DNA from: Thiosocius sp963736445
GTDB taxonomy: Bacteria; Pseudomonadota; Gammaproteobacteria; Chromatiales; Chromatiaceae
Direction: 5' to 3'
Assembly: GCA_963736445.1 (NCBI GenBank)
Contig: CAVTOY010000008.1
Coordinates: 186,001-250,000, forward strand
DNA: 64,000 nucleotides
Shown: one piece after another, positions 49,241 through 58,766 of the stretch
How positions within the stretch are numbered: position 1 is the first letter of the stretch
How the letters are laid out: each line of letters begins with the position of its first letter
Notes under the pieces: generated by a model
The model's database searches: none
The model's input: only the letters and a program-made list of their open reading frames with translations
What the model was told of the DNA's origin: nothing
Translations under genes and position numbers: made by a program

Positions 49241-51255
49241 GCTGACTGGCCTTGTTCGGTATAGCGCTCGGCGCTGGCGACCAGCGACCTGATCTCGTCG
49301 ACGGAGAAGGGTACTGTGCCTGCGATTTCGCGCGCGGCCGCCTGGCCGTCACCGGCCGCCCGGATGGCGGTCGAACCGCCACGGTTGGCATCTCCGCCGG
49401 TAAAGACATCGTCGATCGAGGTCTCCTGCGAGCCGGTCTTGATCTCGATAGTGCCCCACTTGCTGGTCTTGAGCCCCGGCTCCGAATCCTTGACGATCGG
49501 GTTGGAGGCATTACCCAGCGCCATGATCACCAGGTCGACCTGCATCTCCTCGATGTCGCCGGTGGGTACTGGCCGCCTGCGCCCGGAGGCATCCGCTTCG
49601 CCCAGTTCCATGACCTCGAGATTGGTATGGGTGACGAAGTGGGTCTTGTCGTTGCCGATGAACTCGCGCGGCGCGCGCAGCACCTTGAGTTCGATACCTT
49701 CTTCCAGCGCATGGTGGAGTTCCTCGACACGCACCGGCATCGCGTCCTGAGTGCGGCGGTAGACGATGGTCACATGGCCGCCCAGGCGTTTCGCGGTGCG
49801 CGCGGCATCCATGGCGGTATTGCCGCCGCCGATAACGATGACCTGCTTGTCCTTCACCTCCGGCAGCGGCGTCTCGTAGTCTTCCAGGTGCGCTTTCATC
49901 AGGTTGACGCGGGTTAGGAATTCGTTGGCCGACAGGATGCCGTTCATGTGTTCGCCGGGCACGTTCATGAAGCGGGGCAGGCCGGCGCCGGTACCGACGA
50001 AAATTTTCCAGAAGCCGGCGCGTTTCAGCGATTCCAGCGAGGCGGTCTTACCGACGATGAAATTGGTGACGAACTTGCCGCCCATCTGCTTGATCTTCAT
50101 GACCACGTCATCGATCAGCTCGTTGGGCAGGCGGAACTCAGGGATGCCGTAGCGCAGCACGCCGCCGAGCTCGTGGAAGGCCTCGAACACGGTGACCGGG
50201 TAACCTTCCTTGGACAGCAGATAAGCGTTGATCATGCCGGCGGGGCCGGAACCGACCACGGCGATAGGCGGCTTGTCCGCTTTCGCCCAGGGATTGACGT
50301 AATCGCCGATCTCGGTGTTGGCATTGGGATTGAGGAATTTCTCGCTCTGCGGCAGGTACCATTCGAGCTGACCGATCTCGATGGGACGTTGGTTGAGCGT
50401 GCACACGCCCTGGCACTGGATCTCTTGCGGGCACACGCGGCCGGTGACATTTGGCAGCGGGTTGGCTTCCTTTATCAGCTGGAAGGCCTGCTTGAACTTG
50501 CCTTCGCCCATCAGGTGGATCATCTCAGGGATATGTATCTTAACCGGGCAGCCACCTTCGTTCTCGCCGCCGTCGATCTTCGGCAGGTGGCCGAGTTCGC
50601 AGGGCTTGTCGTCGCACTGCTTGTCGCGCAGCACCTCCAACCACACCAGCAGCTCGACTTCGCGGAAACTGTAACCCAGGCCCATGTACCCGATGTAGCC
50701 CTGGTTGACCAGGTCGAAATCTTGCGCGCGCTCGCTCGGCGGACGGATGTAGGGCGGGATGTTGTTGGACCCGGGCCAGCCCTCAGACAGGCCCTTGAAC
50801 ATGGGATAGCGGTCCGAAAGGTAAGCATCGAGCGCGCGTATGAACTTGCGTTTGAACTTGAGCGGTATGTTCCAAAGGAAACGCATCAGCAGCGTGCTCA
50901 TGTCATCGTTGTTGCACAGCAGCTTCCACAGGGTTCGGGTGAAGGCTTCGCCGAGTTCGTCCTGCTGGAACTGCCAGGCGATGGCGCTGGTGCCCTCGCT
51001 GATAAAAGTCTGCCGGAAGAACTGCGGGTCGTTGACCAGGCGCTTTTTCAGCAGATCAACCTGCTTCTGGAAAAGCTCCACGGACGCGCTGTGTTCCAGC
51101 TCCTCCAGCGCCTCCGCGTTATCGTCGAGGCGAAGGCGGCTGTTCTCGGTCTTTAGACTGGCCTCGTAATAGCGTTGGACATCGTGCTGGTGATAGGCGC
51201 ACTCGGGATTGTCGCGCGGCGATCTTGGCAAAGTCTGGTCTGTGTGCTGTGACAT
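49174..51255 (-). CDS. GltD-like NADPH/ferredoxin oxidoreductase with long N-terminal extension
   Basis: 693 residues. The first 230 are a helical extension of unknown family (for example WQFQQDELGEAFTRTLWKLL). The GltD part then holds the cysteines of the N-terminal FeS domain (GRVCPQEIQCQGVC), an FAD-binding AVVGSGPAGMINAYLL and an NADPH-binding VIVIGGGNTAMDAART. Such proteins, with a PyrK/SudB partner, transfer electrons between NAD(P)H and ferredoxin. The final 21 residues (after ...EQGQSA, 49240) are of unusual composition, because the conserved frame moves to the next entry. ATG at 51255 with GGAGG upstream. It follows the PFOR gene. Confidence 0.85.
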   Translation of the reverse strand: MSQHTDQTLPRSPRDNPECAYHQHDVQRYYEASLKTENSRLRLDDNAEALEELEHSASVELFQKQVDLLKKRLVNDPQFFRQTFISEGTSAIAWQFQQDELGEAFTRTLWKLLCNNDDMSTLLMRFLWNIPLKFKRKFIRALDAYLSDRYPMFKGLSEGWPGSNNIPPYIRPPSERAQDFDLVNQGYIGYMGLGYSFREVELLVWLEVLRDKQCDDKPCELGHLPKIDGGENEGGCPVKIHIPEMIHLMGEGKFKQAFQLIKEANPLPNVTGRVCPQEIQCQGVCTLNQRPIEIGQLEWYLPQSEKFLNPNANTEIGDYVNPWAKADKPPIAVVGSGPAGMINAYLLSKEGYPVTVFEAFHELGGVLRYGIPEFRLPNELIDDVVMKIKQMGGKFVTNFIVGKTASLESLKRAGFWKIFVGTGAGLPRFMNVPGEHMNGILSANEFLTRVNLMKAHLEDYETPLPEVKDKQVIVIGGGNTAMDAARTAKRLGGHVTIVYRRTQDAMPVRVEELHHALEEGIELKVLRAPREFIGNDKTHFVTHTNLEVMELGEADASGRRRPVPTGDIEEMQVDLVIMALGNASNPIVKDSEPGLKTSKWGTIEIKTGSQETSIDDVFTGGDANRGGSTAIRAAGDGQAAAREIAGTVPFSVDEIRSLVASAERYTEQGQSAKRYSGAPTLPKASSSSRSTRR

Positions 51256-51290
51256 CTGTGTTGCCTCCAGGTCTCTGACTCTGGTCTGTG

Positions 51291-54200
51291 CTATGCCTGC
51301 GGATTGAAGCGGATGATCTCGGCATCGCATTCATCGGCGACCCGGGACGCGCGTTGCATCAGGTCCGGGGTGAGCTCAATCCTGTCGAAGATGCCCGGTA
51401 TCACCCGGCTGACGACCTTGCTGGCGCCTTCGACGACGATGGTGGTCTTCTCGAACAGCTCGCTCACATCCTGGTAGCAGGCCTTGCAGTTGGTGCATTT
51501 CGGCATATCCGCCTCGGTAATCTCGACCGGTTTGCCGCTGGAGGCCACCTGGGCAGGCGCGGACGCCGGCTGCGCTGCGGCCGGGATCGCCGCTTCGGCC
51601 GCGCCGATCACGTTCACCGGTATGCCCTTCAGCGAGGGCGAGGTGGGTGCGCCGGATGCACTGGCGAGTTCGGCCATGCCCCTGGCGATGGAATCGATGG
51701 ATGCCTCGCGCGCGACGTTCGACTGCCGGTAGCGCTGCTCCCATTGCTCCAGTTCCTGGTGGTGGCTGGTCTCCATGCGCTCTATGTGCAGGCCGCCGAG
51801 GTATTCCAGCATGCGCCAGTTCCTGCGGCGCTCCCCGGTCAGGGTGACCATCGCATGGGTCATAGTCAGCTTGACGAGCTTGCGGTCGGCGTCGGTCGAC
51901 CAGATATACGGAATCTTGCCGTAACGCTCGGTCTCGCCAAGGTCGATGAACTCGTGGATCGGCACCGGCTCGCCGGCGATGTCACCCTCGATCGGTCGAA
52001 AATGCTTGCTGAAGCGGCCTTCCTGCACTGCGAAATCTGCCGCGGTGTAGGGGGTCTCGAGCAACTGGGCAGTGCCATCGTCGTCGATATAATCCAGCGT
52101 CTTGTTGATCCAGTCCTTGCCGATCTCCGGGTTGCCTTCCAGGGAGAAGCGCTCGGCGAGCGTATCGCCGCGGCGCGGGTCGTGCACGAACAGGGGATAC
52201 ATGCGGCTCTCGACCGCGAGAATGGCGCGGCGGCTGCCGGCATCATCGGCGATGCCGTGCTCGGGCTGACAGGTGGTATAGGTATCGAAAACCGCTGGCG
52301 ATTCGTTGTAGGTGAGAAAATCTATCGCGTTTTTCATGAAGTGGCTCTGCATCGCCGCGCAGGTCTGGATCACCAGCACGTCGGGATGGAAGGCGGCGAT
52401 CAGCCCGAGCTCCTTGCGGTCTTCGTGCTTGCCACGGTGCGCGACGCCGAAGCGGGTCAGGTCCGAATCCTGCGCGGTAAAGCTGGAGGTCGAGGTCTGG
52501 CCGCCGGTGTTGGAATAGGCGCCGGTGTTGAGTACCACGACCTTCAGCGGGGTCTCCGACACCAGCACGCGCGACAACGCGCCGAAACCGATATCGTAGG
52601 TCGCGCCGTCACCCCCCATGCTGATCACGGCAGGCAACAGGGCACGTTCCTCCGCAGAGAAATGATGCCAGTTGAAACACTGGAAGAGGGTGTCGTGGGT
52701 GGCCGGATCATAGTTGTCTTCGAGGTCGAGGCGGGCAGTGCGTAGGGCCCGGTAATCATCGACCGCGGTCGCACACAGGCCCTCGAAGATGCCCTTGGCG
52801 ACCGCCGGCGTATCCTGGAAGAGGCTGTTCACCCACGGGTTCTTGTAGGGATTGGCGGGGAAGGTGGACGCGTACACGCTGCTGCAGCCGGTGGCGTTGG
52901 CGATGGCCGCAGCCGAGGGGCCGTCGCCGGTGGGGCCGCCCTCGAACAGATACAGACGCTGCTCCAGCGTGCGGATGGTCTGCCGCATGCGCTCGCGCCG
53001 CTGCGGGTCCTGCTCTTCGTCCTGCACGGTTTCGAGCTTTGCGCCGAGATCGACGAGCAGTTTTTCGAGTTCGTGGATATGCAGCTTGCGCTGGTGTTCA
53101 TGCATAGCGCGGTTGGTGGCGGTCAACAGGCGGATGGCGGTGACCTCGCCACAGCCGCGGCAGGCGCCGTGGCCGCCTGTCATGGCGTAATAGTTGTCAT
53201 GATCGAGCATCAGACGCTTGCTGTCGCCGCCCGGCCGCAGTGCGTTCTCGGTGAAGCGTGCCGCGGTATTGGGCAGCTTGCTGAGGAAGCTGAAACTTTG
53301 TTCCATCTCGTCCTGAGCAGCGCTGCTCTGGCGCCGCGCGCTGAGTGCGCCCGGACCGCAGACTTCGACGCATTCGAGGCAGCCGGTGCATTTCCACGGA
53401 TCGATGTTGACCGAATAAAGACCGCCGGTGCCGGCAGCCTTCTTTTCCATGGCATCGAAAAACGGCCGCGTCTTCGCCAACGGGAAACATTCGAGCGCCG
53501 CGACCAGCCGCTCGAAATCATGCCGCAGGCTGGCGTTCTCTATCTTGAGTTCGGGGATTGCCTCGGCGACGATCGCGCTGAAGGTCTTTGGATCCTTGCT
53601 GGGCAGTTTACGGTAGGCCTCGCGGATGGACTTGGTCAATGGGAACACCTGGCTCGACATCTGTTGCCGGTGCGCCTCGGTGGCCTCGAGCTTGCCGATC
53701 GCCGTCAGCAAGAGGTCATGGATCTCGTGCACGGTGTTGGGAATCGCCGCATCCGGGCAAACCACCGCGCATTCCATGCACCCGGTGCACAGGTGCGCGC
53801 TGTACGCGGGCACCTCGCGCCGGAACAGGCCCTTGTCTTTCCAGGCAGCACTGGCCATCGGTATGAACAGCCCGCTGCCCGGCATTACCGCCGCCTCGCC
53901 GATACTGCCGTCCTTGAATCGGTCGGCCGCGATCTCCTGGTAGTATTCCGGGTCGAAAAGGCCGTTGGTCACCGAACTGCCGGTGGCCCTGGACATGCAG
54001 GCCGAGACCTCGACGCCCTGCGCGGGCTGCATTACCACCAGCTTCTCCGCTTGCTTGAATTCCACGTCGCTGTAATCGACCTTAATGGTCGCTTCCATAC
54101 CGTCACGCACCACGTTCATGTTGCTGTCGACCACGATCTGGCCCTTGGCGCCGAATTTTTTCACCACCTGCTGCTCGACTTTCTGCAGGATGGCTTCCTC

Positions 54201-56420
54201 TGTGCTGCCCGCTGCGATGCGGTCGACGTGCCCGCAGATCGCGCCGATGAAGGCGATGCCCATCATGCGGATCTCGAGTTCGGGTACCGGCGCATGCTTC
54301 TTGGCGACGCCGAAAGCGTCGACGATATACAGATGGATGCGCTTGTCGCGGATGGTCTTGCGCGCATGCGCCGGCAGTTCCTTCCACACCTCCAGCGGCG
54401 TGTGGTGCGACTGCATGATCAAGGTGCCGTCCTCGCCGAGTCCGCGCAACGGGTTGGTGTGGCTGAACACCTTGTGGTCTGGCGACACCACGATCTCGAC
54501 ATCTTCGAGCTCCGCGTTGGTGATCTTGATGGGCTCGGGGCTTAGCGTGATGTAGAAATTGGTCGGCGCGCCGCTCTTCTCCGAACCGTATTTCGGCGCC
54601 GACTTGGAATGCAGGCCGAGCACGCCGGCGAGGATGTCGGTGAGCAGTTTGCCGGTGGCGATGGTGCCGTAGCCGCCGATGGAATGGAACCTGATGCGGA
54701 AGGCGCCCTCGGGCAGCAGCGACGGGTTGTCCTCGGTGTCGAAGGCCATGAACTCGGTTTCGGGATAGGCCTGTCTGAGACGTTGCTGCAGCGCGGCATT
54801 GGCCGGGGAGGGGTTCTTGTCGAAGAACTGCGATCCCAGGTAGAAGAAGGGCACGTTCAGGCTGCCCTCCATGTTGCGGTAGGCGGCCACCAGGTGGCGC
54901 GGCTGCAGGTCGTGCGCGCCCATGCCGAAGATGCCGGTACTGATCTTGGGCAGGGTAGTGACCGGCGGTATGCCCTGGTGACGGATCAGGCCCGCATTCT
55001 CGGCCCCCTTGAACAGCGACTGCGTGACCAGGTTGGTCAGCGCGGTCACCTCCGAACGCTCCAGCACGGTCACCGCCTTCTTGCCATCCAGTACGGCGAC
55101 GAGTTCGCCCTCGGGGAACGGCTGCAGTAGCTTGATCGAGACCACGCCTGCTTTCATGCCCTGCGTGCGCAGGTGGGTGACCACGGCTTCGGCGTCATCG
55201 GTGACCGAACCCAGGCCGACGATGACGTAGTCGGCGTCATCGGCCATGAAGGTCTGCACCGGGTTATAACAGCGGCCGGTGAGGGCGCCGTATTCGGCCA
55301 TCGCCTGCCTGACGAAACGCGGCACCTCGTTGACGAAATGCGTGCGGTGATCGACCAGACCGGCCTGGAAGTCGGGCTGGTTCTGCACGCCGCCGCTGAG
55401 CCCGGGGTTGTTTATGTCGACCATGGCCGGCACCAGCTGGCGCGTGCCTTTCTCCCACGCATGGATCCATTGCCGGCGCCACTGGCCGTGAAGTTCCTCG
55501 GGAATCCAGCCGAGGGTCTCGGCGACCAGTTGACCGTCGTTGTCGGACTCGATGTCGTCAGCGCGCTGCGCGAGGAAAGCCAGTACTGCGTCCAGGTTTG
55601 CGGGCAGGATGTCGCCGCCATGATGCTGCAGATATTGCTGCAACTGGTAAACGCGTCCCTTGGCGCCGTACAGCATCTCCTGTGCCACCGTCGGGCACTT
55701 GATGCGGCCCGACGGGTCGCCGAGGAATATCTTCAGCATCTCGGGCTCAGGCAGCAGGGTCTCGCATTGCATGTGGCTGGTGGCAAAACCATCCATCGCG
55801 TTGGTGACCGGCACCATCGATAGCGAACTCACCCGGTAGGCGATAGCGGCGAGGTCGGCCGCCTCCTGCGGATTGCTGCCGAACAGGATGGTGTAGCCTG
55901 AAGACAACAGGGCGTAGACATCATCGTGCCCAGCCATCACGTTCAGCGAATGTTTCGACACCGCGCGCGCTGCGACCTGCAACACGAAGCCGCCGACCTT
56001 CTTGCCCACGGTGACATAGTGCGATTCCAGCCCGTAGAGGATGCCCTGGCTGGAAGAGGCATTGGAGATGAAGCGCCCGCCGGTGAGCGTGGCGCCCATG
56101 GCGCCGCTCTGCGCGGAATGCTCGCCCTCGGGCTCGAAGAAAAACGGATGCTTGCCCCACACGTTGCAGCCGCCCTTGGCGCGGTAGGCCTCAAACAACT
56201 CGGAGATCTCGGTGGAAGGCGTGATGGGATAACCGATGACACCGCCGCAGACATGACCCATGACATGGGCCACCGCGCCGTTACCATGGATGACGGTCTC
56301 GATACCGGGGTACTGCTCCTCGCCGGCCGGCCGAGGTGCGTGCGGCTCGTCCTGCGTTGTCCCCGTCGGTGATGTCCCGACCCGGTGGCTGCCCTGGTTT
56401 TCGGCTTGCGAATGTCGCAT
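51291..56420 (-). CDS. Giant pyruvate:ferredoxin (2-oxoacid) oxidoreductase with C-terminal ferredoxin domain
   Basis: 1709 residues against about 1200 for standard PFOR. Pyrimidine and transketolase-type domains come first (VIGYPITPSTEISELFEAYR; GLSGGVQNQPDFQAG). The gamma domain and two 4Fe-4S motifs follow (CTGCMECAVVCP, CTGCLECVEVCG), then a helical insert, then the TPP site (GGDGATYDIGFGAL). The last 70 residues are a separate ferredoxin-like domain with CTNCKAC and a final DECDAE Cys. It oxidises pyruvate or another 2-oxoacid, or runs in reverse for carbon fixation, and would pass electrons to the adjacent NADPH oxidoreductase. A 35-base gap separates them. Confidence 0.9.
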   Translation of the reverse strand: MRHSQAENQGSHRVGTSPTGTTQDEPHAPRPAGEEQYPGIETVIHGNGAVAHVMGHVCGGVIGYPITPSTEISELFEAYRAKGGCNVWGKHPFFFEPEGEHSAQSGAMGATLTGGRFISNASSSQGILYGLESHYVTVGKKVGGFVLQVAARAVSKHSLNVMAGHDDVYALLSSGYTILFGSNPQEAADLAAIAYRVSSLSMVPVTNAMDGFATSHMQCETLLPEPEMLKIFLGDPSGRIKCPTVAQEMLYGAKGRVYQLQQYLQHHGGDILPANLDAVLAFLAQRADDIESDNDGQLVAETLGWIPEELHGQWRRQWIHAWEKGTRQLVPAMVDINNPGLSGGVQNQPDFQAGLVDHRTHFVNEVPRFVRQAMAEYGALTGRCYNPVQTFMADDADYVIVGLGSVTDDAEAVVTHLRTQGMKAGVVSIKLLQPFPEGELVAVLDGKKAVTVLERSEVTALTNLVTQSLFKGAENAGLIRHQGIPPVTTLPKISTGIFGMGAHDLQPRHLVAAYRNMEGSLNVPFFYLGSQFFDKNPSPANAALQQRLRQAYPETEFMAFDTEDNPSLLPEGAFRIRFHSIGGYGTIATGKLLTDILAGVLGLHSKSAPKYGSEKSGAPTNFYITLSPEPIKITNAELEDVEIVVSPDHKVFSHTNPLRGLGEDGTLIMQSHHTPLEVWKELPAHARKTIRDKRIHLYIVDAFGVAKKHAPVPELEIRMMGIAFIGAICGHVDRIAAGSTEEAILQKVEQQVVKKFGAKGQIVVDSNMNVVRDGMEATIKVDYSDVEFKQAEKLVVMQPAQGVEVSACMSRATGSSVTNGLFDPEYYQEIAADRFKDGSIGEAAVMPGSGLFIPMASAAWKDKGLFRREVPAYSAHLCTGCMECAVVCPDAAIPNTVHEIHDLLLTAIGKLEATEAHRQQMSSQVFPLTKSIREAYRKLPSKDPKTFSAIVAEAIPELKIENASLRHDFERLVAALECFPLAKTRPFFDAMEKKAAGTGGLYSVNIDPWKCTGCLECVEVCGPGALSARRQSSAAQDEMEQSFSFLSKLPNTAARFTENALRPGGDSKRLMLDHDNYYAMTGGHGACRGCGEVTAIRLLTATNRAMHEHQRKLHIHELEKLLVDLGAKLETVQDEEQDPQRRERMRQTIRTLEQRLYLFEGGPTGDGPSAAAIANATGCSSVYASTFPANPYKNPWVNSLFQDTPAVAKGIFEGLCATAVDDYRALRTARLDLEDNYDPATHDTLFQCFNWHHFSAEERALLPAVISMGGDGATYDIGFGALSRVLVSETPLKVVVLNTGAYSNTGGQTSTSSFTAQDSDLTRFGVAHRGKHEDRKELGLIAAFHPDVLVIQTCAAMQSHFMKNAIDFLTYNESPAVFDTYTTCQPEHGIADDAGSRRAILAVESRMYPLFVHDPRRGDTLAERFSLEGNPEIGKDWINKTLDYIDDDGTAQLLETPYTAADFAVQEGRFSKHFRPIEGDIAGEPVPIHEFIDLGETERYGKIPYIWSTDADRKLVKLTMTHAMVTLTGERRRNWRMLEYLGGLHIERMETSHHQELEQWEQRYRQSNVAREASIDSIARGMAELASASGAPTSPSLKGIPVNVIGAAEAAIPAAAQPASAPAQVASSGKPVEITEADMPKCTNCKACYQDVSELFEKTTIVVEGASKVVSRVIPGIFDRIELTPDLMQRASRVADECDAEIIRFNPQA

Positions 56421-56675
56421 CGTCGGCTCCTGTGCCGGTTGTAGTTAGCCGGCTGGCGTGCAAGCATTTAAAGATAGGTTAGTTTGCTAAAAACGCATCC
56501 GAAGAGATTGACGGAGGCCAATAAGCACGCTGAGAAGCAGAAAGCGCCTCATCCCGTCACCCCTTTCGTTTCTATTCTCCTGTCGGTTAGGAGATAGTTG
56601 CGGAACACGTTTCACGCTTTAATTCAAGCAAGCGCGTTTGATCCGCGTCAAGTTCTGTGAAGGTGAATGGCCGTT

Positions 56676-57467
56676 TTAGCGGGTTTCACTGACGTTGGTC
56701 GCGCGCCGCGGCTCGCCCTCGGGGTCAGCAGTTACCCTTTCGCTGCGGTTTCGGCCACCCTGTTTCGCCGCCAGCAATCCGGCATCTGCACGTGCGAAGA
56801 TGGACTCGACGTTGTCGCCGTCTTGAAAGGCGGTTATCCCAAAGCTGGCGGTCTTATGACCTATCGCGCCCAGATCGGCCGTTTCGAGTTGGGTACGAAT
56901 CATTTCGGCCAACCAGAAGCCACCGTCGATATCCGTCTCCGGCGATAGGATCACGAATTCCTCTCCGCCCCACCGCCCGACGAGATCCGTCGAGCGCACC
57001 CTTGACCGAATGGCTTCCGCGATCTTGGTCAGGACTACGTCTCCGGCCTGATGGCCGAGCCGGTCGTTAACCTCTTTGAAGTGGTCCACATCCATCAAGA
57101 TGACCGTAAAAGTCGTGTCGTATCGGGTCGCCCGCTCGATCTCTTTTGTCAGGAGCTCGGTGATCCATCTTCTGTTTGACAGGCTGGTCAGATGGTCCTC
57201 CCGTGATAACCGGATCATCTGCTGCTGCAATACCTGATCGCGCCGAATGATCCGGGCGCCGATGATCGTGGGCCCAATCAGTGCGAGCGCGGAGAAAAAG
57301 ACTGTCGTCGCGACGAACTCCCAGCGCTCCGCCCATGCCTCGGGCTCGTGGTGGGAGGTCAGTCGTGTCATAACCAGTCCTTCCAGCCAGAACTCCCAGA
57401 ACAGACTGAGGACGGTGATGGTCAACAGCACCGACACCATCGCCGCAAAAAAGGCCTTCAGATCCAT
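56676..57467 (-). CDS. Membrane-bound diguanylate cyclase
   Basis: 263 residues. Two membrane helices (about 8-30 and 51-72) precede a GGDEF domain with GGEEF at 167-171, so the catalytic site is intact. RSTD (158-161) lies five residues before it as the inhibitory I-site, which predicts product feedback. It would make cyclic di-GMP from GTP. The short region between helices gives little room for a sensor. It is divergent from the glycosyltransferase cassette, whose sugar products could be under c-di-GMP control. Confidence 0.92.
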   Translation of the reverse strand: MDLKAFFAAMVSVLLTITVLSLFWEFWLEGLVMTRLTSHHEPEAWAERWEFVATTVFFSALALIGPTIIGARIIRRDQVLQQQMIRLSREDHLTSLSNRRWITELLTKEIERATRYDTTFTVILMDVDHFKEVNDRLGHQAGDVVLTKIAEAIRSRVRSTDLVGRWGGEEFVILSPETDIDGGFWLAEMIRTQLETADLGAIGHKTASFGITAFQDGDNVESIFARADAGLLAAKQGGRNRSERVTADPEGEPRRATNVSETR

Positions 57468-57714
57468 AGCTCAGTTATCGGAACTGCCCCGTTGTTGTTG
57501 AGAAGGTGTTGCGTTGCGAATCCCGTCGACGAGTTTTTCGAGACGGGGATGGCGCGAATAAATCTCAGCTTAACGCACGGTGCGCACGGCTGTCCCTCGA
57601 TTATCCCGGTTCGGTGTCGAAATCATGCCTGCAGCGAGCCCGGCCTTGAGATTCGCCCCTGTTCTTGCTAAAAAACGCGCGGTCAACACCACACGGCGCA
57701 GGGGGGTATTGCTC

Positions 57715-58641
57715 GTGGAACATTGCCTCTTCATCCACACCAATCAAAAGCAGTATCTGGGGGCCTTGATCGCCCAGTACGCCGCACGTCGCAATTCCGC
57801 CCACAATGATCAGTTCGACGTCCGCATTATCCATCACAAAGACTATCCTTTCATGCATGGCCGGGAAGGGCAGCTCTACCTCAGGGATGGCCTAACAAGG
57901 CGTTGGCTGAATGACGATCTGCAGTCTTTCACCCCACTCAGATTCATGCCCCCGGAACTGATGAATTATCAGGGCCGAGCCGTTGTTGTCGATCCCGACG
58001 TCTTCGCGGTCGGTGACGTCTGGGAGCTTCTCAGCCGGGACATGGGCGACAAAGCAATCCTCTGCAGGGGGCGTTCCGGCAGCAAGGGCCAGGAGGGCTG
58101 TCTGGCCAGCAGCGTTATGCTGCTGGATTGTGCCAAGTTGACGCACTGGCGCGTCGAGGGGCAGTTTGCCGAGCTGTTCGAGATGAAACGGGACTATAGG
58201 CCGTGGATCTGTCTGCAGCTTGAGCCGCCGGAGTCCATCGGCCATTTCGAGAACGCGTGGAACGACTTCGACCATCTCGATGAGAACACGAAGATGCTCC
58301 ACAATACCAAGCGCAAGACCCAGCCATGGAAGACGGGGCTTCCGGTCGATTTCACAGCGACTGAGAAATTCCGCTGGTATCCGCCCAAGGGCTGGCTTCG
58401 GCGCGGTCGCCGGCTGTTGTTCGGCGCGAGCAACGACCCCGGTCAATACAAGCCGCACCCCGATCCGAACCAGGAGCGGTTCTTCTTCGGTCTGCTGCGC
58501 GAGTGCCTGGAGAAAGGCGTTCTCTCCGAGGCCCAGCTGCGCGAAGAAATGCAGCAGAACCATATCCGGCACGATGCATTCGAGTTGATTGACAGGACAC
58601 CACCGCTGGCGTCCGAGGGCACTCTGTCCACGAAGTTCTAA
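57715..58641 (+). CDS. GT8-like glycosyltransferase
   Basis: 308 residues from the GTG at 57715, which has AGGGGGG upstream and gives the family-like start EHCLFIHTNQKQYLGALIAQ. Frames from 57580 or 57625 add residues without homology. The fold is GT-A-like, with VVVDPDVFAVGDVWELL at the place of the DxD metal-binding motif of GT8 enzymes (LDADVLV.GD). Near the C-terminus KPW-like LHNTKRKTQPWKTG fits the same family. The sugar donor is unknown. Its stop overlaps the start of the following 41-residue gene (TAATG). Confidence 0.7.
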   Translation: MEHCLFIHTNQKQYLGALIAQYAARRNSAHNDQFDVRIIHHKDYPFMHGREGQLYLRDGLTRRWLNDDLQSFTPLRFMPPELMNYQGRAVVVDPDVFAVGDVWELLSRDMGDKAILCRGRSGSKGQEGCLASSVMLLDCAKLTHWRVEGQFAELFEMKRDYRPWICLQLEPPESIGHFENAWNDFDHLDENTKMLHNTKRKTQPWKTGLPVDFTATEKFRWYPPKGWLRRGRRLLFGASNDPGQYKPHPDPNQERFFFGLLRECLEKGVLSEAQLREEMQQNHIRHDAFELIDRTPPLASEGTLSTKF

Positions 58642-58766
58642 TGCAGACAGAACACCTATCTGCGTTGTTGCGCGAGCTTGAATTAGCGGAGCGACTCCTG
58701 CGAGTAGCTGAGCCCCTATCACGCAGCCGAGTCTACAAGAACATCTTGGAAAGGGTGCTCGATTGA
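58641..58766 (+). CDS. 41-residue helical peptide between two glycosyltransferase genes
   Basis: Sequence MQTEHLSALLRELELAERLL then RVAEPLSRSRVYKNILERVLD. It overlaps the upstream GT8-like stop (TAATG) and the downstream start (TTGA), so all three genes are translationally coupled. It is predicted as an amphipathic helix with leucine spacing that could pair with one of the enzymes. It is too small for a domain call and no homologue is known to me. The close double overlap is the strongest argument that it is real. Confidence 0.6.
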   Translation: MQTEHLSALLRELELAERLLRVAEPLSRSRVYKNILERVLD

